From UMGS902 sp045580835 (GTDB lineage: Bacteria > Bacillota > Clostridia > Oscillospirales > CAG-272), in assembly GCA_045580835.1 (NCBI GenBank), contig JAZNOM010000030.1, positions 1 to 64,000 on the forward strand: DNA of 64,000 nucleotides, read 5' to 3'. The notes under the pieces were generated by a model. The model saw only the letters and a list, made by a program, of their open reading frames with translations, searched no databases and was not told the origin of the DNA. The number at the start of each line of letters is the position of its first letter. Position 1 is the stretch's first letter. Positions 24,372-33,136 of this stretch are shown here, piece by piece. The translations under genes were made by a program, and so were the position numbers.

Positions 24372-26966
24372 TCATTTTAGTGTCTTTTTTAGTTCGTAAA
24401 CTAAGTTCATAGCCTCAATAGGCGTAAGCGTGTTTATGTCAATGGCACGGAGTTTATCCGCCACTTCTTTTTCTTCGCTTGCCGAAAGCATGGAAATCAT
24501 GTCAAAACTTTCGTCAGCCACAGTAGTAGCAATAGGCTTTGAAACAACTGTTTCGCCGCTTTCAATCCCCTTGAGAATCTCTTTTGCACGGCGGATAACT
24601 TCGCCGGGTACACCCGCTAGCTTTGCAACCTCAATACCATAGCTGTCATCTGCCGCACCGCGAACAATTTTGCGCAAGAAAGTAATATCATCACCGCGCT
24701 TTTTTGCAGCAATGTTGTAGTTCACTACACCTTCAAACTCGTTTTCAAGTACTGTCAGTTCATGATAATGCGTTGCAAACAGCGTTTTTGCACCGATTTT
24801 TTTGCCAAGCGTGTATTCGGCAACGGCGCGAGCAATACTCATACCGTCATATGTGCTTGTACCGCGACCGATTTCATCATAAACAATCAAGCTGTGCTTT
24901 GTGGCATTGCGAAGAATGTATGCAACTTCGTTCATTTCAAGCATAAACGTAGACTGTCCGGAAGCAAGGTCATCAGATGCACCAACGCGCGTAAAAAGCT
25001 TATCGACGATTGAAATTACAGCACTGTCGGCAGGTACAAACGAACCAACCTGCGCCATAAGTGTTATCAAAGCCACTTGACGCATATAGGTAGATTTACC
25101 AGCCATATTGGGACCTGTAATAAGCAAAAGTCTGTTTCTGTCGGTGTCAAGCAAAGTATCGTTAGGGATGAAATATGAGTCAGATATAAACTTTTCTACA
25201 ACCGGGTGACGGCCGTTTTTAATGTCAATTCTGCCGTCAATAGCAAGTTCGGGACAAACATAGCGATTCTTTGCCGCAACAGTTGCAAGACTGATATAAA
25301 CATCAAGTTTTGCGAGCATAGAAGCACTTTGCTGGATACGCGCCGAATTCTCTGCAAGATATTCGCGTATCTGTTGAAAAATACTGTATTCCATTGCAGC
25401 AAGCTTGTCATTCGCACCGAGAATCGTCGCTTCAAATTCCTTTAACTCTTGGGTAATATACCTTTCACAGTTGGTAAGTGTCTGCTTTCTGATATAGTGT
25501 TCGGGCACGAATTCAAGCTGCGACTTTGTTACTTCGATATAATAACCAAAAACTCGGTTATAGCTCACTTTTAAATTCTTTATTCCGGTCGCTTCACGCT
25601 CTTTTGATTCAAAGTTTTCGACATATTCTTTGCCGCCGTCACGGATAGAACGCAATTTGTCAATTTCTTCGTTATATCCGCTTTTGATAATGCCGCCTTC
25701 GCGTATTGTAAGCGGCGCTTCAGGGTTAATTGCCTCGAAAAGCAGCGCACGGATATCATTTAAATCATCCATACCGCGATAAATCTCGACAAACTCTTCT
25801 CCATCAAGCGATGACATAAGCTTTTTAACTTCCGGAATAACAGATATACTTCCTAAAATTGCAAGCATGTCACGCGCATTTGCAGAGCCGTACGCGATTT
25901 TTGCCATTAGGCGCTCAAGGTCAAGCACTCCGCTTAAAATATCGTGCAATTCCTCGCGCGTCATATACTCACTATGTAAAGCACCAACTGCGCTTTGACG
26001 GCGCATAATCTCGGGAATTGAACGGAGAGGGTGCAACAGCCATGAGCGCAGCATTCTTGCGCCCATTGCGGTTTTTGTCTTGTCAAGTACCCATAAAAGT
26101 GAGCCTTTTTTCTCTTTGGTACGCATTGACTCTGTTATTTCAAGATTACGGTGCGTACTTACATCAAATTCAAGATATTGCGAATCGCTGTAAACATTAA
26201 GCTCATTTACAAAAGAAATATCCGTTTTTTGTGTTTCTTTTATGTAACCGATAAGTGCAGCAATTGCCTTATTTGACGTGATACCGAGTTTTTCTGTATC
26301 GTAATCGGGAAACTGACGTTTTACAACCTCTGCTGCATCCATGATTTCAAATCTAAAGCTTTGGTCATAGCTTGCAAGCGATTGCATGCGTTCGGAAATA
26401 AAGGAGTCAAGCGACTTATCATAACCTGAAGATGTATTAATCAAAATCTCACTCGGAGAATAGGAAGAAAGTTCATTTATAAGACGCTTTGTTTTTCCGT
26501 CACCCAAGCACTCGGTAGAATATACACATCCGGTCGAAATATCCGCAAAGCCAATTGCATAAATATCTCCTGAAAGATAGACAGAGCAAAGAAAGTTATT
26601 CTTCTGGTCGGAAAGCAAGGAACTCTCTGTTACAGTACCCGGGGTAACTATCTTCACTACTTCCCTTTTTACTAGCCCCTTGGCGAGCGCAGGGTCTTCT
26701 GTTTGCTCACAAACGGCAACCTTGTAGCCTTTTTCAACGAGTCTGCCTATGTAAACATCGGACTTATGGAACGGTACGCCGCACATTGGCGCACGTTCCT
26801 CCATACCGCAATCTCTTCCTGTAAGAGTAAGCTCAAGTTCTTGTGACGCGGTTAATGCATCATCAAAGAACATCTCGTAAAAGTCTCCGAGACGGTACAT
26901 GAGAATATAGTCTTTGTAATTGTTTTTTACTTCAAAATATTGAAGCATCATAGGAGTATATCCCAT
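24372..26966 (-). CDS. mutS: DNA mismatch repair protein MutS
   Basis: Mismatch recognition ATPase. The 864-residue protein has the N-terminal mismatch-contact motif GDFYEMF (Phe-x-Glu), the connector and lever domains, Walker A GPNMAGKSTYMRQ, ASDDLASGQSTFMLEM, Walker B DEIGRGTSTYDG and TLFATHYHELT. GAGGTGAT precedes the ATG. It sits between the ymcA-like gene and mutL, the order miaB-ymcA-mutS-mutL also seen in Bacillus (there with cotE inserted). Confidence 0.98.
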   Translation of the reverse strand: MGYTPMMLQYFEVKNNYKDYILMYRLGDFYEMFFDDALTASQELELTLTGRDCGMEERAPMCGVPFHKSDVYIGRLVEKGYKVAVCEQTEDPALAKGLVKREVVKIVTPGTVTESSLLSDQKNNFLCSVYLSGDIYAIGFADISTGCVYSTECLGDGKTKRLINELSSYSPSEILINTSSGYDKSLDSFISERMQSLASYDQSFRFEIMDAAEVVKRQFPDYDTEKLGITSNKAIAALIGYIKETQKTDISFVNELNVYSDSQYLEFDVSTHRNLEITESMRTKEKKGSLLWVLDKTKTAMGARMLRSWLLHPLRSIPEIMRRQSAVGALHSEYMTREELHDILSGVLDLERLMAKIAYGSANARDMLAILGSISVIPEVKKLMSSLDGEEFVEIYRGMDDLNDIRALLFEAINPEAPLTIREGGIIKSGYNEEIDKLRSIRDGGKEYVENFESKEREATGIKNLKVSYNRVFGYYIEVTKSQLEFVPEHYIRKQTLTNCERYITQELKEFEATILGANDKLAAMEYSIFQQIREYLAENSARIQQSASMLAKLDVYISLATVAAKNRYVCPELAIDGRIDIKNGRHPVVEKFISDSYFIPNDTLLDTDRNRLLLITGPNMAGKSTYMRQVALITLMAQVGSFVPADSAVISIVDKLFTRVGASDDLASGQSTFMLEMNEVAYILRNATKHSLIVYDEIGRGTSTYDGMSIARAVAEYTLGKKIGAKTLFATHYHELTVLENEFEGVVNYNIAAKKRGDDITFLRKIVRGAADDSYGIEVAKLAGVPGEVIRRAKEILKGIESGETVVSKPIATTVADESFDMISMLSASEEKEVADKLRAIDINTLTPIEAMNLVYELKKTLK

Positions 26967-26995
26967 AATATCACCTCGGTTAAACTTAATTTAAA

Positions 26996-27394
26996 TTAGT
27001 GGCAACCAGCGCAGGAAGAACAGTTACCGGAGCATGCACTGGCGCTGGGACGCTCACCGGTAACCTCAAAGTTAATCTCATCGTTTACAAGATTCATAAG
27101 TTCACCAACGCCCTCCTGTGCAGCCATATACTGCTGATATACGGGATTGCCGATAATTTCGTTGTAAAGCTCGCCAATGCGCTTTTTAATAGAAGTCATA
27201 AGTGCTTCGTCATGTTCTGTCTTTTTATACTCTTCGGCGAAAGCTTTGTTATGAGCGTTGTACTCGGTAATGCAAGCCTGAACGGTCTTGTCGGTTTCGT
27301 ATGCTTCTTTTGCCGCATTTGCAGCCTTAACCTCATCGCTCGCAGCGATAAGTTTACCAAGTTCTTTAGCAAGTTTCAAAATTTCAGTTGTCAT
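26996..27394 (-). CDS. YlbF/YmcA family protein (RicA-like by synteny)
   Basis: A 132-residue helical protein of the YlbF/YmcA group, partners of RicT in the complex that modulates RNase Y. The helical body (about 1-105) has the family's KELGKLIAAS and NPVYQQYMAAQ. The C-terminal tail carries four Cys (C121, C125, C128, C131) and a final His, an arrangement suited to a metal or Fe-S site. Its place between miaB and mutS corresponds to ymcA (ricA) in Bacillus. The ATG follows miaB by 26 bases. Confidence 0.85.
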   Translation of the reverse strand: MTTEILKLAKELGKLIAASDEVKAANAAKEAYETDKTVQACITEYNAHNKAFAEEYKKTEHDEALMTSIKKRIGELYNEIIGNPVYQQYMAAQEGVGELMNLVNDEINFEVTGERPSASACSGNCSSCAGCH

Positions 27395-27420
27395 TTTTTT
27401 ATACCTCTTTTAATAATTAA

Positions 27421-28785
27421 TCAAACAATTTCACCACGCAGATTAAATGGCTCTGCGCGAGTGATTTTAATGTTTACAAATTTACCGATAACACTTTCAT
27501 CAGCGGCAAAATGAACAAGCTTGTTAGACTCGGTTCTGCCGGTGAAAGTAGAAATATCGTTTTTGCTTAAGCCTTCTGCCAGCACGCGAACGGTTTTACC
27601 AACCATTTCTTCATTTTTCTCAAGCGAGATTTGATTTTGAAGTTCAAGAAGTTTTTGCATACGAGCTGATTTCACTTCGGCAGAAACTTGATCTTCCATT
27701 TCCGCTGCAGGCGTTCCCTTTCGCGGCGAATAAATAAATGAATAAATCATGTCATAGCGCACTTCTCTCAAAATATCGAGAGTTGCCTCAAAATCCTCTT
27801 CAGTTTCTCCAGGAAACCCGACAATAATATCGGTTGTAAGCGCGATTTCCGGCATGGCTTCACGCATTTTTCTTACATTATCAAGATAATGTGCGCGGTC
27901 ATAGTGGCGATTCATTATTTTCAAAATACGGTCACTACCGGACTGAAGCGGTAGGTGAAAATGCTTTGCAACGCGCTTGCTTTTCGCCATAGCCGCAATA
28001 AGTGCATCGGAAACATCTTTCGGATGGCTAGTCATAAATCTTATTAAAAAGTCGCCGTCTATTGCAGAAAGTTTTTCAATTAGTTCTGCAAAAGTACACC
28101 CGCCTTTATAAGAGTTTACGTTTTGACCAAGCAAAGTAATTTCTTTTGCACCGCTTTCGACAAGCTCGCGTACCTCATCAACTACATAGTGATAATCGCG
28201 GCTTCTCTCGCGGTCTCTAACGTACGGCACTATACAGTATGAGCAAAAATTGTTGCAACCGTACATAATGCTGACCCAGGCTTTAGACTCGCTTTCGCGC
28301 AAAACGGGGATTTCTTCGCCGATTTCGCGCGCATTATCGCCAAAACTGAAAAGTCTGCCCTTTTTGCCGAGTACCGAGAACAAAATCTCAGGAAAACGGT
28401 CAAGTGATGACGGTTCAAATGAAAAATCGACATACGGATAACTGTTTTTAAGCTCGTCAACGCGGTGCTTTTGCGCAACCATGCATCCGCATACGCCAAT
28501 TAAAAGATTAGGGTTCTTTGCTTTAAGATGCTTATATTGCCCGATTGTTGATAGCGCTTTTAACTCTGCGTGTTCACGTACGGCACAAGTATTAACAACA
28601 ATCAAATCTGCATCTTTAACATCACTGACGATGTCATATCCCATTGCGTTTGCCATACCGCGAAGCTTTTCGGAGTCTGCCTCGTTTTGCTGGCATCCAA
28701 AAGTTACGACCGCAGCACGCCTACGTCTTTTTTCGGTAGCAAAAGCGTCATTATTCTGCTTTATAAGCTTTATATATTCTTTCAT
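27421..28785 (-). CDS. miaB: tRNA-2-methylthio-N6-dimethylallyladenosine synthase
   Basis: Radical-SAM methylthiotransferase that modifies A37 of tRNAs. The 454-residue protein has the N-terminal UPF0004 domain with three cluster-binding Cys (TFGCQQNEAD, VVNTCAVREHA, GVCGCMVAQ), the radical-SAM motif CNNFCSYCIVPY, and a C-terminal TRAM domain (about 385-450). It heads the operon and has a consensus promoter. An N-terminal extension of about 25 residues before the first motif is basic and normal for Firmicutes. Confidence 0.96.
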   Translation of the reverse strand: MKEYIKLIKQNNDAFATEKRRRRAAVVTFGCQQNEADSEKLRGMANAMGYDIVSDVKDADLIVVNTCAVREHAELKALSTIGQYKHLKAKNPNLLIGVCGCMVAQKHRVDELKNSYPYVDFSFEPSSLDRFPEILFSVLGKKGRLFSFGDNAREIGEEIPVLRESESKAWVSIMYGCNNFCSYCIVPYVRDRERSRDYHYVVDEVRELVESGAKEITLLGQNVNSYKGGCTFAELIEKLSAIDGDFLIRFMTSHPKDVSDALIAAMAKSKRVAKHFHLPLQSGSDRILKIMNRHYDRAHYLDNVRKMREAMPEIALTTDIIVGFPGETEEDFEATLDILREVRYDMIYSFIYSPRKGTPAAEMEDQVSAEVKSARMQKLLELQNQISLEKNEEMVGKTVRVLAEGLSKNDISTFTGRTESNKLVHFAADESVIGKFVNIKITRAEPFNLRGEIV

Positions 28786-28829
28786 TAATTTATACCTTAT
28801 ATATAAAAGTCCATAAAATCACAAAATAT

Positions 28830-28858
28830 ATTATAACAAAAATATCTCCTCATTGCAA
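28830..28858 (-). promoter_or_regulatory. miaB operon promoter
   Basis: Minus strand: TTGCAA (28858-28853), 17 bp, TATAAT (28835-28830). Six genes follow with gaps of 16-29 bases. Confidence 0.75.
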
Positions 28859-28870
28859 CAATTTTTGCGC

Positions 28871-28900
28871 AAAAAAAGCGGCTGGCATACTGCCAACCAC
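28871..28900 (-). terminator. Terminator of the blaI-M56 operon
   Basis: Minus strand: 10-bp stem GTGGTTGGCA/TGCCAGCCGC (two G-T pairs) with a 3-base loop and seven T. Confidence 0.85.
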
Positions 28901-28905
28901 TTTTG

Positions 28906-31296
28906 TTATGAAAGTTTTGTAACACGGAGATTATCAAAAGACGTAACTCCAAGACTTGTTGGACCTTGCTGATACTGGTTAAGCATTCTGAGACCGAAAG
29001 TACCATGACTCCAGCAGGAGCCGCCGCTGCACGAAAGGTCGAGAATGACTTCACCGCTTTCAAGGTCACTATACACGCATCTTAAATCGTTGCCTATAAC
29101 CGTTAACTTTAAATGCAAATCATCACCAATGGAAAAATATTCATCACTAACTATAAAATTCATTCCCCAATTTCCGTAAGAGTTGGCATAGCCATGCGCA
29201 CCCATCTTACCGTTTTTTGAAATGAAACTAAAATAGCCGTAAAAAGCATTTGAAGAGGAAGGATTTGCCTTATTTAAATCACATCTTGAAAGTATTCCGG
29301 TTTGTGTCTGAATATCATAAATGTCAACGTCAACTTGATAGTCTGTCAACATATCCCAGCCGCTACCCTTGTATAGGATAAAACCGCAACTATTCAAAAA
29401 GAAATCATCATAGTCGTTTGTAGGTACGGCATCAAGCCAAAGTCTGCCATCTCTTACAGACCATGCCCCACGAAGAATCTTAAAATCATCTAAAGCACTC
29501 TCGCCAGAAAAATCGTTAAAATAGAAAAGAGTTGAATAGTAATTATCATCTCGACTTTCCAATACAAACATACCGTTGGAAAAAGTGTAGTATTCAGTAG
29601 CGGATTTTGAGGCATTCTCACGGTATGTGCCTTTTATCAAATGACTATCATTGTCAATCACAGGGTTAGGAATGGAAGAAAAACTGGGACAAAGCTCATA
29701 TCCGTTTTGGGTGTACAAATAGCAGTGATAAGAAACCGCGCCCTGTACGCCGTAACCGCCTTTACAGATTAAAAGATCCTTATTACCGTCAAAATTTGTA
29801 TCGACTAAAGTTGCAAGTTCTTTTGCAGATGGGCAGTAAGAAACATCATCGTCCAAAACGTATGTGATGATCTGACCGTTATGCATTTTGATGTCCCAAT
29901 ATATAAGAGAATCATCTGCCGTGCGATACTCGGTTACCTTAAACATGCCGGAATCAAAGGTATCGACAATTGAAGGCGTGGTTGGAACCGGTTTTACATA
30001 AGGCGCTTTAGTAGTTGCGGGGGCAGAAGTAATGTTGGGAATTTCGGTTTCTGCCGTTGTTTCCAAAGCAGTGGTAACAACTTCCTCCGTAATTTCAGTT
30101 GTATCAACGGTTTGCGTTTCTGCCGTTGTAACGATTTCCGCAGTAGTGGAAGCCGTGGTCTCGGCAGTTGTTGTTTCTTCATCTTTAGAAAAATCGTTAA
30201 CATTAATCGTTAGACTGCAGCTTATAAGCACGCCCGAAATTAAACAAAGTATCACCGAAAAAAGAATTATGCCGATTCCGCGTTTCTTTTTTTCGGTATC
30301 CATAATGCTGATAAAACGCGCTTTTACGGATTTTTTGTTGGGCGAAAAATGAGTAGTCAACGCTGCTCCCTGACGGCGGCAGTTGCGGATAACATTAAGC
30401 ATGGCAGTACCGTATTCCCTGCGCTCTTCAATATCGCAATTCTCAAGCACTTCAGCATCGCACGAAAGCTCCATTTCCTGCACGCAGCGCGCACAGACAT
30501 AATGCACAAGCGGATTAAACCAATGCAGTGATTTTGCCACTAGGCAAGCAAATTTTACCCAAAGGTCGCGCCTTGTAAAATGCTTTAGCTCATGGGCAAG
30601 CATGCCGGCAAGCGCATTTTCATCAAGTCCGGAAGGCAAAACAACACGAGGAATAAGTAAGCCTATAATCATTGGACTGTCAGTTGCGGTACTTTCCCAA
30701 ATCAACGGCGGGTCAGATATGCCGTTTTGTCTGCATACGTCCGCGTATATTGAATACACATGCTCTTCGCCAAGTGTTCTTCCCTTTTTAATTCTAAAAA
30801 TGAAAAGTGAGTGCGTGAGCAGTGAAAAAAACAGATAGATGCCGGCACCGATAAAATAAACCTTTGAAAACAAATTAAACCAATCCTCGCCGGACATGAG
30901 CTTGTAAAAAGGCACCTTATCAGACGTGCTGATCGGCTCCTCTGTTGCAGGAGCACTGGGCACGGTGACAGGATTTTGCGGCGAAGGTTTAAGCGGAATT
31001 TGATTTTTGTTTTCAATTTCTAATGAAGAGTCGTTAAAACTGTTATTATATGAAACCTCATTAATCGGCATTTTGGCTTCTTCACTTGGAGTTGCAAGCA
31101 ATTCCACCTCTAATAGCGAAGGCACGCTAGGGATTCCGATAGGTATTGCTAAACGAAGCAACACGATGCAAAGAATTATGTAGCGGCTTTTTGCTTTGAT
31201 TTTTTTGCCAAAAAGTTTAAAAAGCAAAAATATAAGCAAAATGACCGCTGTCATTGTTACCGTTGTTTCGGCAACTGACATTAAAAAATCAGTCAT
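28906..31296 (-). CDS. M56 (BlaR1-type) membrane peptidase with long extracellular C-terminus
   Basis: BlaR1-type proteins sense an outside signal and trigger cleavage of a partner repressor. The 796-residue protein has N-terminal membrane spans (about 10-56 and 145-166), the zinc motif HELKH (235-239) with a downstream ELSCDAEV block, and a fourth span (about 339-362). After it, in place of a penicillin-binding sensor, come a Thr/Glu-rich linker (about 370-435), a VCBS/FG-GAP-like domain with DTNFDGNKD (about 450-585), and a concanavalin-like domain (about 589-796, LFYFNDFSG start). The stop of blaI lies 5 bases upstream. The external part suggests glycan or cell-wall sensing, which is inferred. 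Confidence 0.83.
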   Translation of the reverse strand: MTDFLMSVAETTVTMTAVILLIFLLFKLFGKKIKAKSRYIILCIVLLRLAIPIGIPSVPSLLEVELLATPSEEAKMPINEVSYNNSFNDSSLEIENKNQIPLKPSPQNPVTVPSAPATEEPISTSDKVPFYKLMSGEDWFNLFSKVYFIGAGIYLFFSLLTHSLFIFRIKKGRTLGEEHVYSIYADVCRQNGISDPPLIWESTATDSPMIIGLLIPRVVLPSGLDENALAGMLAHELKHFTRRDLWVKFACLVAKSLHWFNPLVHYVCARCVQEMELSCDAEVLENCDIEERREYGTAMLNVIRNCRRQGAALTTHFSPNKKSVKARFISIMDTEKKKRGIGIILFSVILCLISGVLISCSLTINVNDFSKDEETTTAETTASTTAEIVTTAETQTVDTTEITEEVVTTALETTAETEIPNITSAPATTKAPYVKPVPTTPSIVDTFDSGMFKVTEYRTADDSLIYWDIKMHNGQIITYVLDDDVSYCPSAKELATLVDTNFDGNKDLLICKGGYGVQGAVSYHCYLYTQNGYELCPSFSSIPNPVIDNDSHLIKGTYRENASKSATEYYTFSNGMFVLESRDDNYYSTLFYFNDFSGESALDDFKILRGAWSVRDGRLWLDAVPTNDYDDFFLNSCGFILYKGSGWDMLTDYQVDVDIYDIQTQTGILSRCDLNKANPSSSNAFYGYFSFISKNGKMGAHGYANSYGNWGMNFIVSDEYFSIGDDLHLKLTVIGNDLRCVYSDLESGEVILDLSCSGGSCWSHGTFGLRMLNQYQQGPTSLGVTSFDNLRVTKLS

Positions 31297-31301
31297 TGTA
31301 A

Positions 31302-31688
31302 TTATTTTTTGCTATTAAGAATAGCGGTTATCTCGTCAATATCATCCTCTGTGAGTTTTCCGCTTTCGCAAAGAGATGCAATAAGCGGTTGCCATTTACC
31401 GGAACAAAGCTTATCAATAAGCGTTTCGCTTTCTGCATCGCGGTAATCCTTTTCCGCTACCAAAGGAGAAATCATCTTATACGGCAAAGACGCTTCAATG
31501 TGCTCAATTTTTACAAAACCTCTTTTGGCAAGCCTATCAATAAGAGTGTGAACCGCGGCTTTGGTGCATTTGCGCGAAGATTGAAGCTCGGAGCAAATGT
31601 CGGCAACCTTCATTGCGACTCCGCTTCTCCAAAGAATAATCATAATGTCAAGTTCCGCTTCGGGAATTTTAGCAAGTTTTCTAGCCAT
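31302..31688 (-). CDS. BlaI/MecI family transcriptional repressor
   Basis: A 128-residue winged-helix repressor of the BlaI/MecI/CopY group. PEAELDIMIILW, KVADICSEL and KCTKAAVHTLIDRLAKRGFV are the family DNA-binding segments; the C-terminal half (about 75-128) is the dimerisation part containing the usual cleavage region. I start at ATG 31688: the alternative GTG at 31697 is part of the GAGGTG ribosome site. It lies immediately before the M56 gene, forming a classic two-gene signalling pair. No beta-lactamase or mecA-like gene is nearby, so the regulon is unknown. Confidence 0.93.
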   Translation of the reverse strand: MARKLAKIPEAELDIMIILWRSGVAMKVADICSELQSSRKCTKAAVHTLIDRLAKRGFVKIEHIEASLPYKMISPLVAEKDYRDAESETLIDKLCSGKWQPLIASLCESGKLTEDDIDEITAILNSKK

Positions 31689-31723
31689 TGTAAACACCTC
31701 AAAAAATATATTTATGATTTTAT

Positions 31724-31752
31724 ATTATACCACACCTATATACATTCGTCAA
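31724..31752 (-). promoter_or_regulatory. blaI-M56 promoter
   Basis: Minus strand: TTGACG (31752-31747), 17 bp, TATAAT (31729-31724). The spacer contains ATGTATAT, loosely like a BlaI half-site (TGTA), so autoregulation is plausible. Confidence 0.7.
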
Positions 31753-31764
31753 CCTGATTTTAAT

Positions 31765-31792
31765 AAAAAAAGCGCAAAATTGCGCTTTTTTT
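31765..31792 (-). terminator. Terminator of the sigma/anti-sigma operon
   Basis: A symmetric stem AAAAAAAGCGCAA/TTGCGCTTTTTTT. It overlaps the last bases of the membrane protein gene. Confidence 0.85.
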
Positions 31793-32414
31793 ATTCGCCG
31801 TACACAATTAAACGTACTGTTCCATCACTGTTTAAATAGACAGTTTGGCAACCGCCTGCGGTGTTATCGGTATAAAAAACAATTTTCCAAATATTCTCTT
31901 CATCATCAAAGAACACATCCGTTGCATTATACCCAACAGTACATTTTTCTTTAGCAATTTCAATTGCTTTTTCTCGGCTAAGTAAATCGCCGCCGCTGAC
32001 TGCGGAGCCTTTTTTACATTTAAACTCTTCGATATCGTCTTCAAAAGAAAACGAAGATGTGCCGCGAGCGTAATCGTATATTGCGCCATTCTCAAGGACA
32101 ACCGTGCTCTGCGAAGAATCGGTTAATGCGCTGTAACATTTTATGGTTTCTGCTTCCGCGCAGTCTTCAACGGCTTCGTTTTTACTGAAAAAATAGAACT
32201 CATTGGCATTATTTACGCCATATGTTTGCGTTTCTGCATTTCTAGCTTTGCTTCTGTTTGTAAAATTTCCGTAAATAAGTACACCGCTTATTATAAATAA
32301 AAGCGAGAAAGCGGCAATACCGCGAGTCCACGTTAAATAACTGCGCTTATTTGCACTTCGTTTTTCGGCAGCTTTAGCATATACATACTCTTTAAATTGT
32401 TCTTTAGTTCGCAT
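31791..32414 (-). CDS. Putative membrane anti-sigma factor with PepSY-like outer domain
   Basis: A 207-residue single-span protein: cytoplasmic N-terminus (about 1-30, MRTKEQFKEYVYAKAAEK), a span (about 31-49), and an external part ending in a domain of the PepSY type (SREKAIEIAKEKCTVGYNATDVFFDD, about 147-200). The start overlaps the sigma factor gene by 11 bases. Single-span proteins in that position usually hold the ECF sigma factor at the membrane. The N-terminal segment lacks a zinc anti-sigma motif, so the assignment rests on context. Confidence 0.65.
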   Translation of the reverse strand: MRTKEQFKEYVYAKAAEKRSANKRSYLTWTRGIAAFSLLFIISGVLIYGNFTNRSKARNAETQTYGVNNANEFYFFSKNEAVEDCAEAETIKCYSALTDSSQSTVVLENGAIYDYARGTSSFSFEDDIEEFKCKKGSAVSGGDLLSREKAIEIAKEKCTVGYNATDVFFDDEENIWKIVFYTDNTAGGCQTVYLNSDGTVRLIVYGE

Positions 32415-32955
32415 TGTCGCTCTCTCCTTCCGTAAGTATTTTTTTAAGCATACCTTTTGCCCTATATACTATGTTATCAATTTGTTTTTTGCTTTTGCCG
32501 AGAACCTTTGCCGCATTTTCATACGATAGTTCTTCAAAGAAAATCAAATACACAACCGCACGATAGTCTTCAGACAGTTTCAAAATAGCATTATGCAAAG
32601 CACGCTTGGCTTCATCCTCAATAAAGGTATCTTCAATTTGCTCGGCGGCTGCTGTTTCAGGAACTTCCTCCGGTGCTACAGTTTTCTTTTTTGAGTCTTT
32701 TCTGACAAAATCAATAGCTTTGTGCCTACCTATAGAATATAGATATGTTCGAAAATCACTGTTGCCCAAAAAACGTTTTTTATGTAAAATCAGTTCTACA
32801 AAAGTGTCAGCAGCAAGCTCTTCAGCTACAGAGTAGTTGCCGACAATTTTATTTATAAATAAGATTAAACCGTCATGGTAAGCGTCCATCAGCTCATCAA
32901 AAGCCTGCTCTTCGCCGTTTACATACCGACGGTAGCATTCAGTGCCGTTAAACAT
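32404..32955 (-). CDS. ECF-type RNA polymerase sigma factor
   Basis: A 183-residue ECF sigma-70 factor. Region 2 is visible in EEQAFDELMDAYHDGLILFINKIVG...AEELAADTFVELILHKKRF and TYLYSIGRHKAIDFVRKD; region 4 in LSEDYRAVVYLIFFEELSYENAAKVLGKSKKQIDNIVYRAKGML. I choose ATG 32955, with GGAG five bases before it; ATG 32967 is a close alternative. The stretch between regions 2 and 4 is acidic (PEEVPETAAAEQIEDTFIED). It overlaps the membrane partner gene downstream and is divergent from the PsiE-like gene. Confidence 0.9.
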   Translation of the reverse strand: MFNGTECYRRYVNGEEQAFDELMDAYHDGLILFINKIVGNYSVAEELAADTFVELILHKKRFLGNSDFRTYLYSIGRHKAIDFVRKDSKKKTVAPEEVPETAAAEQIEDTFIEDEAKRALHNAILKLSEDYRAVVYLIFFEELSYENAAKVLGKSKKQIDNIVYRAKGMLKKILTEGESDNAN

Positions 32956-33081
32956 TTTTTCTCCCATCGCTGCTCTCACAGATTTGTCGCTAAAATAAAC
33001 AGAAATCCTCACAAGACAGCAAAATTATTTTTTATAAATTATATCACATTATATTCCGCAAATCTATAGTAAAATAATATC

Positions 33082-33110
33082 TTGTCAAAATACATCGAAA
33101 ATGATATAAT
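33082..33110 (+). promoter_or_regulatory. Promoter of the PsiE-like gene
   Basis: TTGTCA (33082-33087), 17 bp, TATAAT (33105-33110). Confidence 0.75.
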
Positions 33111-33136
33111 AAGCTATAAACTTTTTGGAGGAGAAT

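Noticed and set aside
28906..31688. Beta-lactam resistance cassette
   Set aside because: The M56 protein lacks a penicillin-binding sensor domain and no beta-lactamase or PBP2a gene is adjacent.
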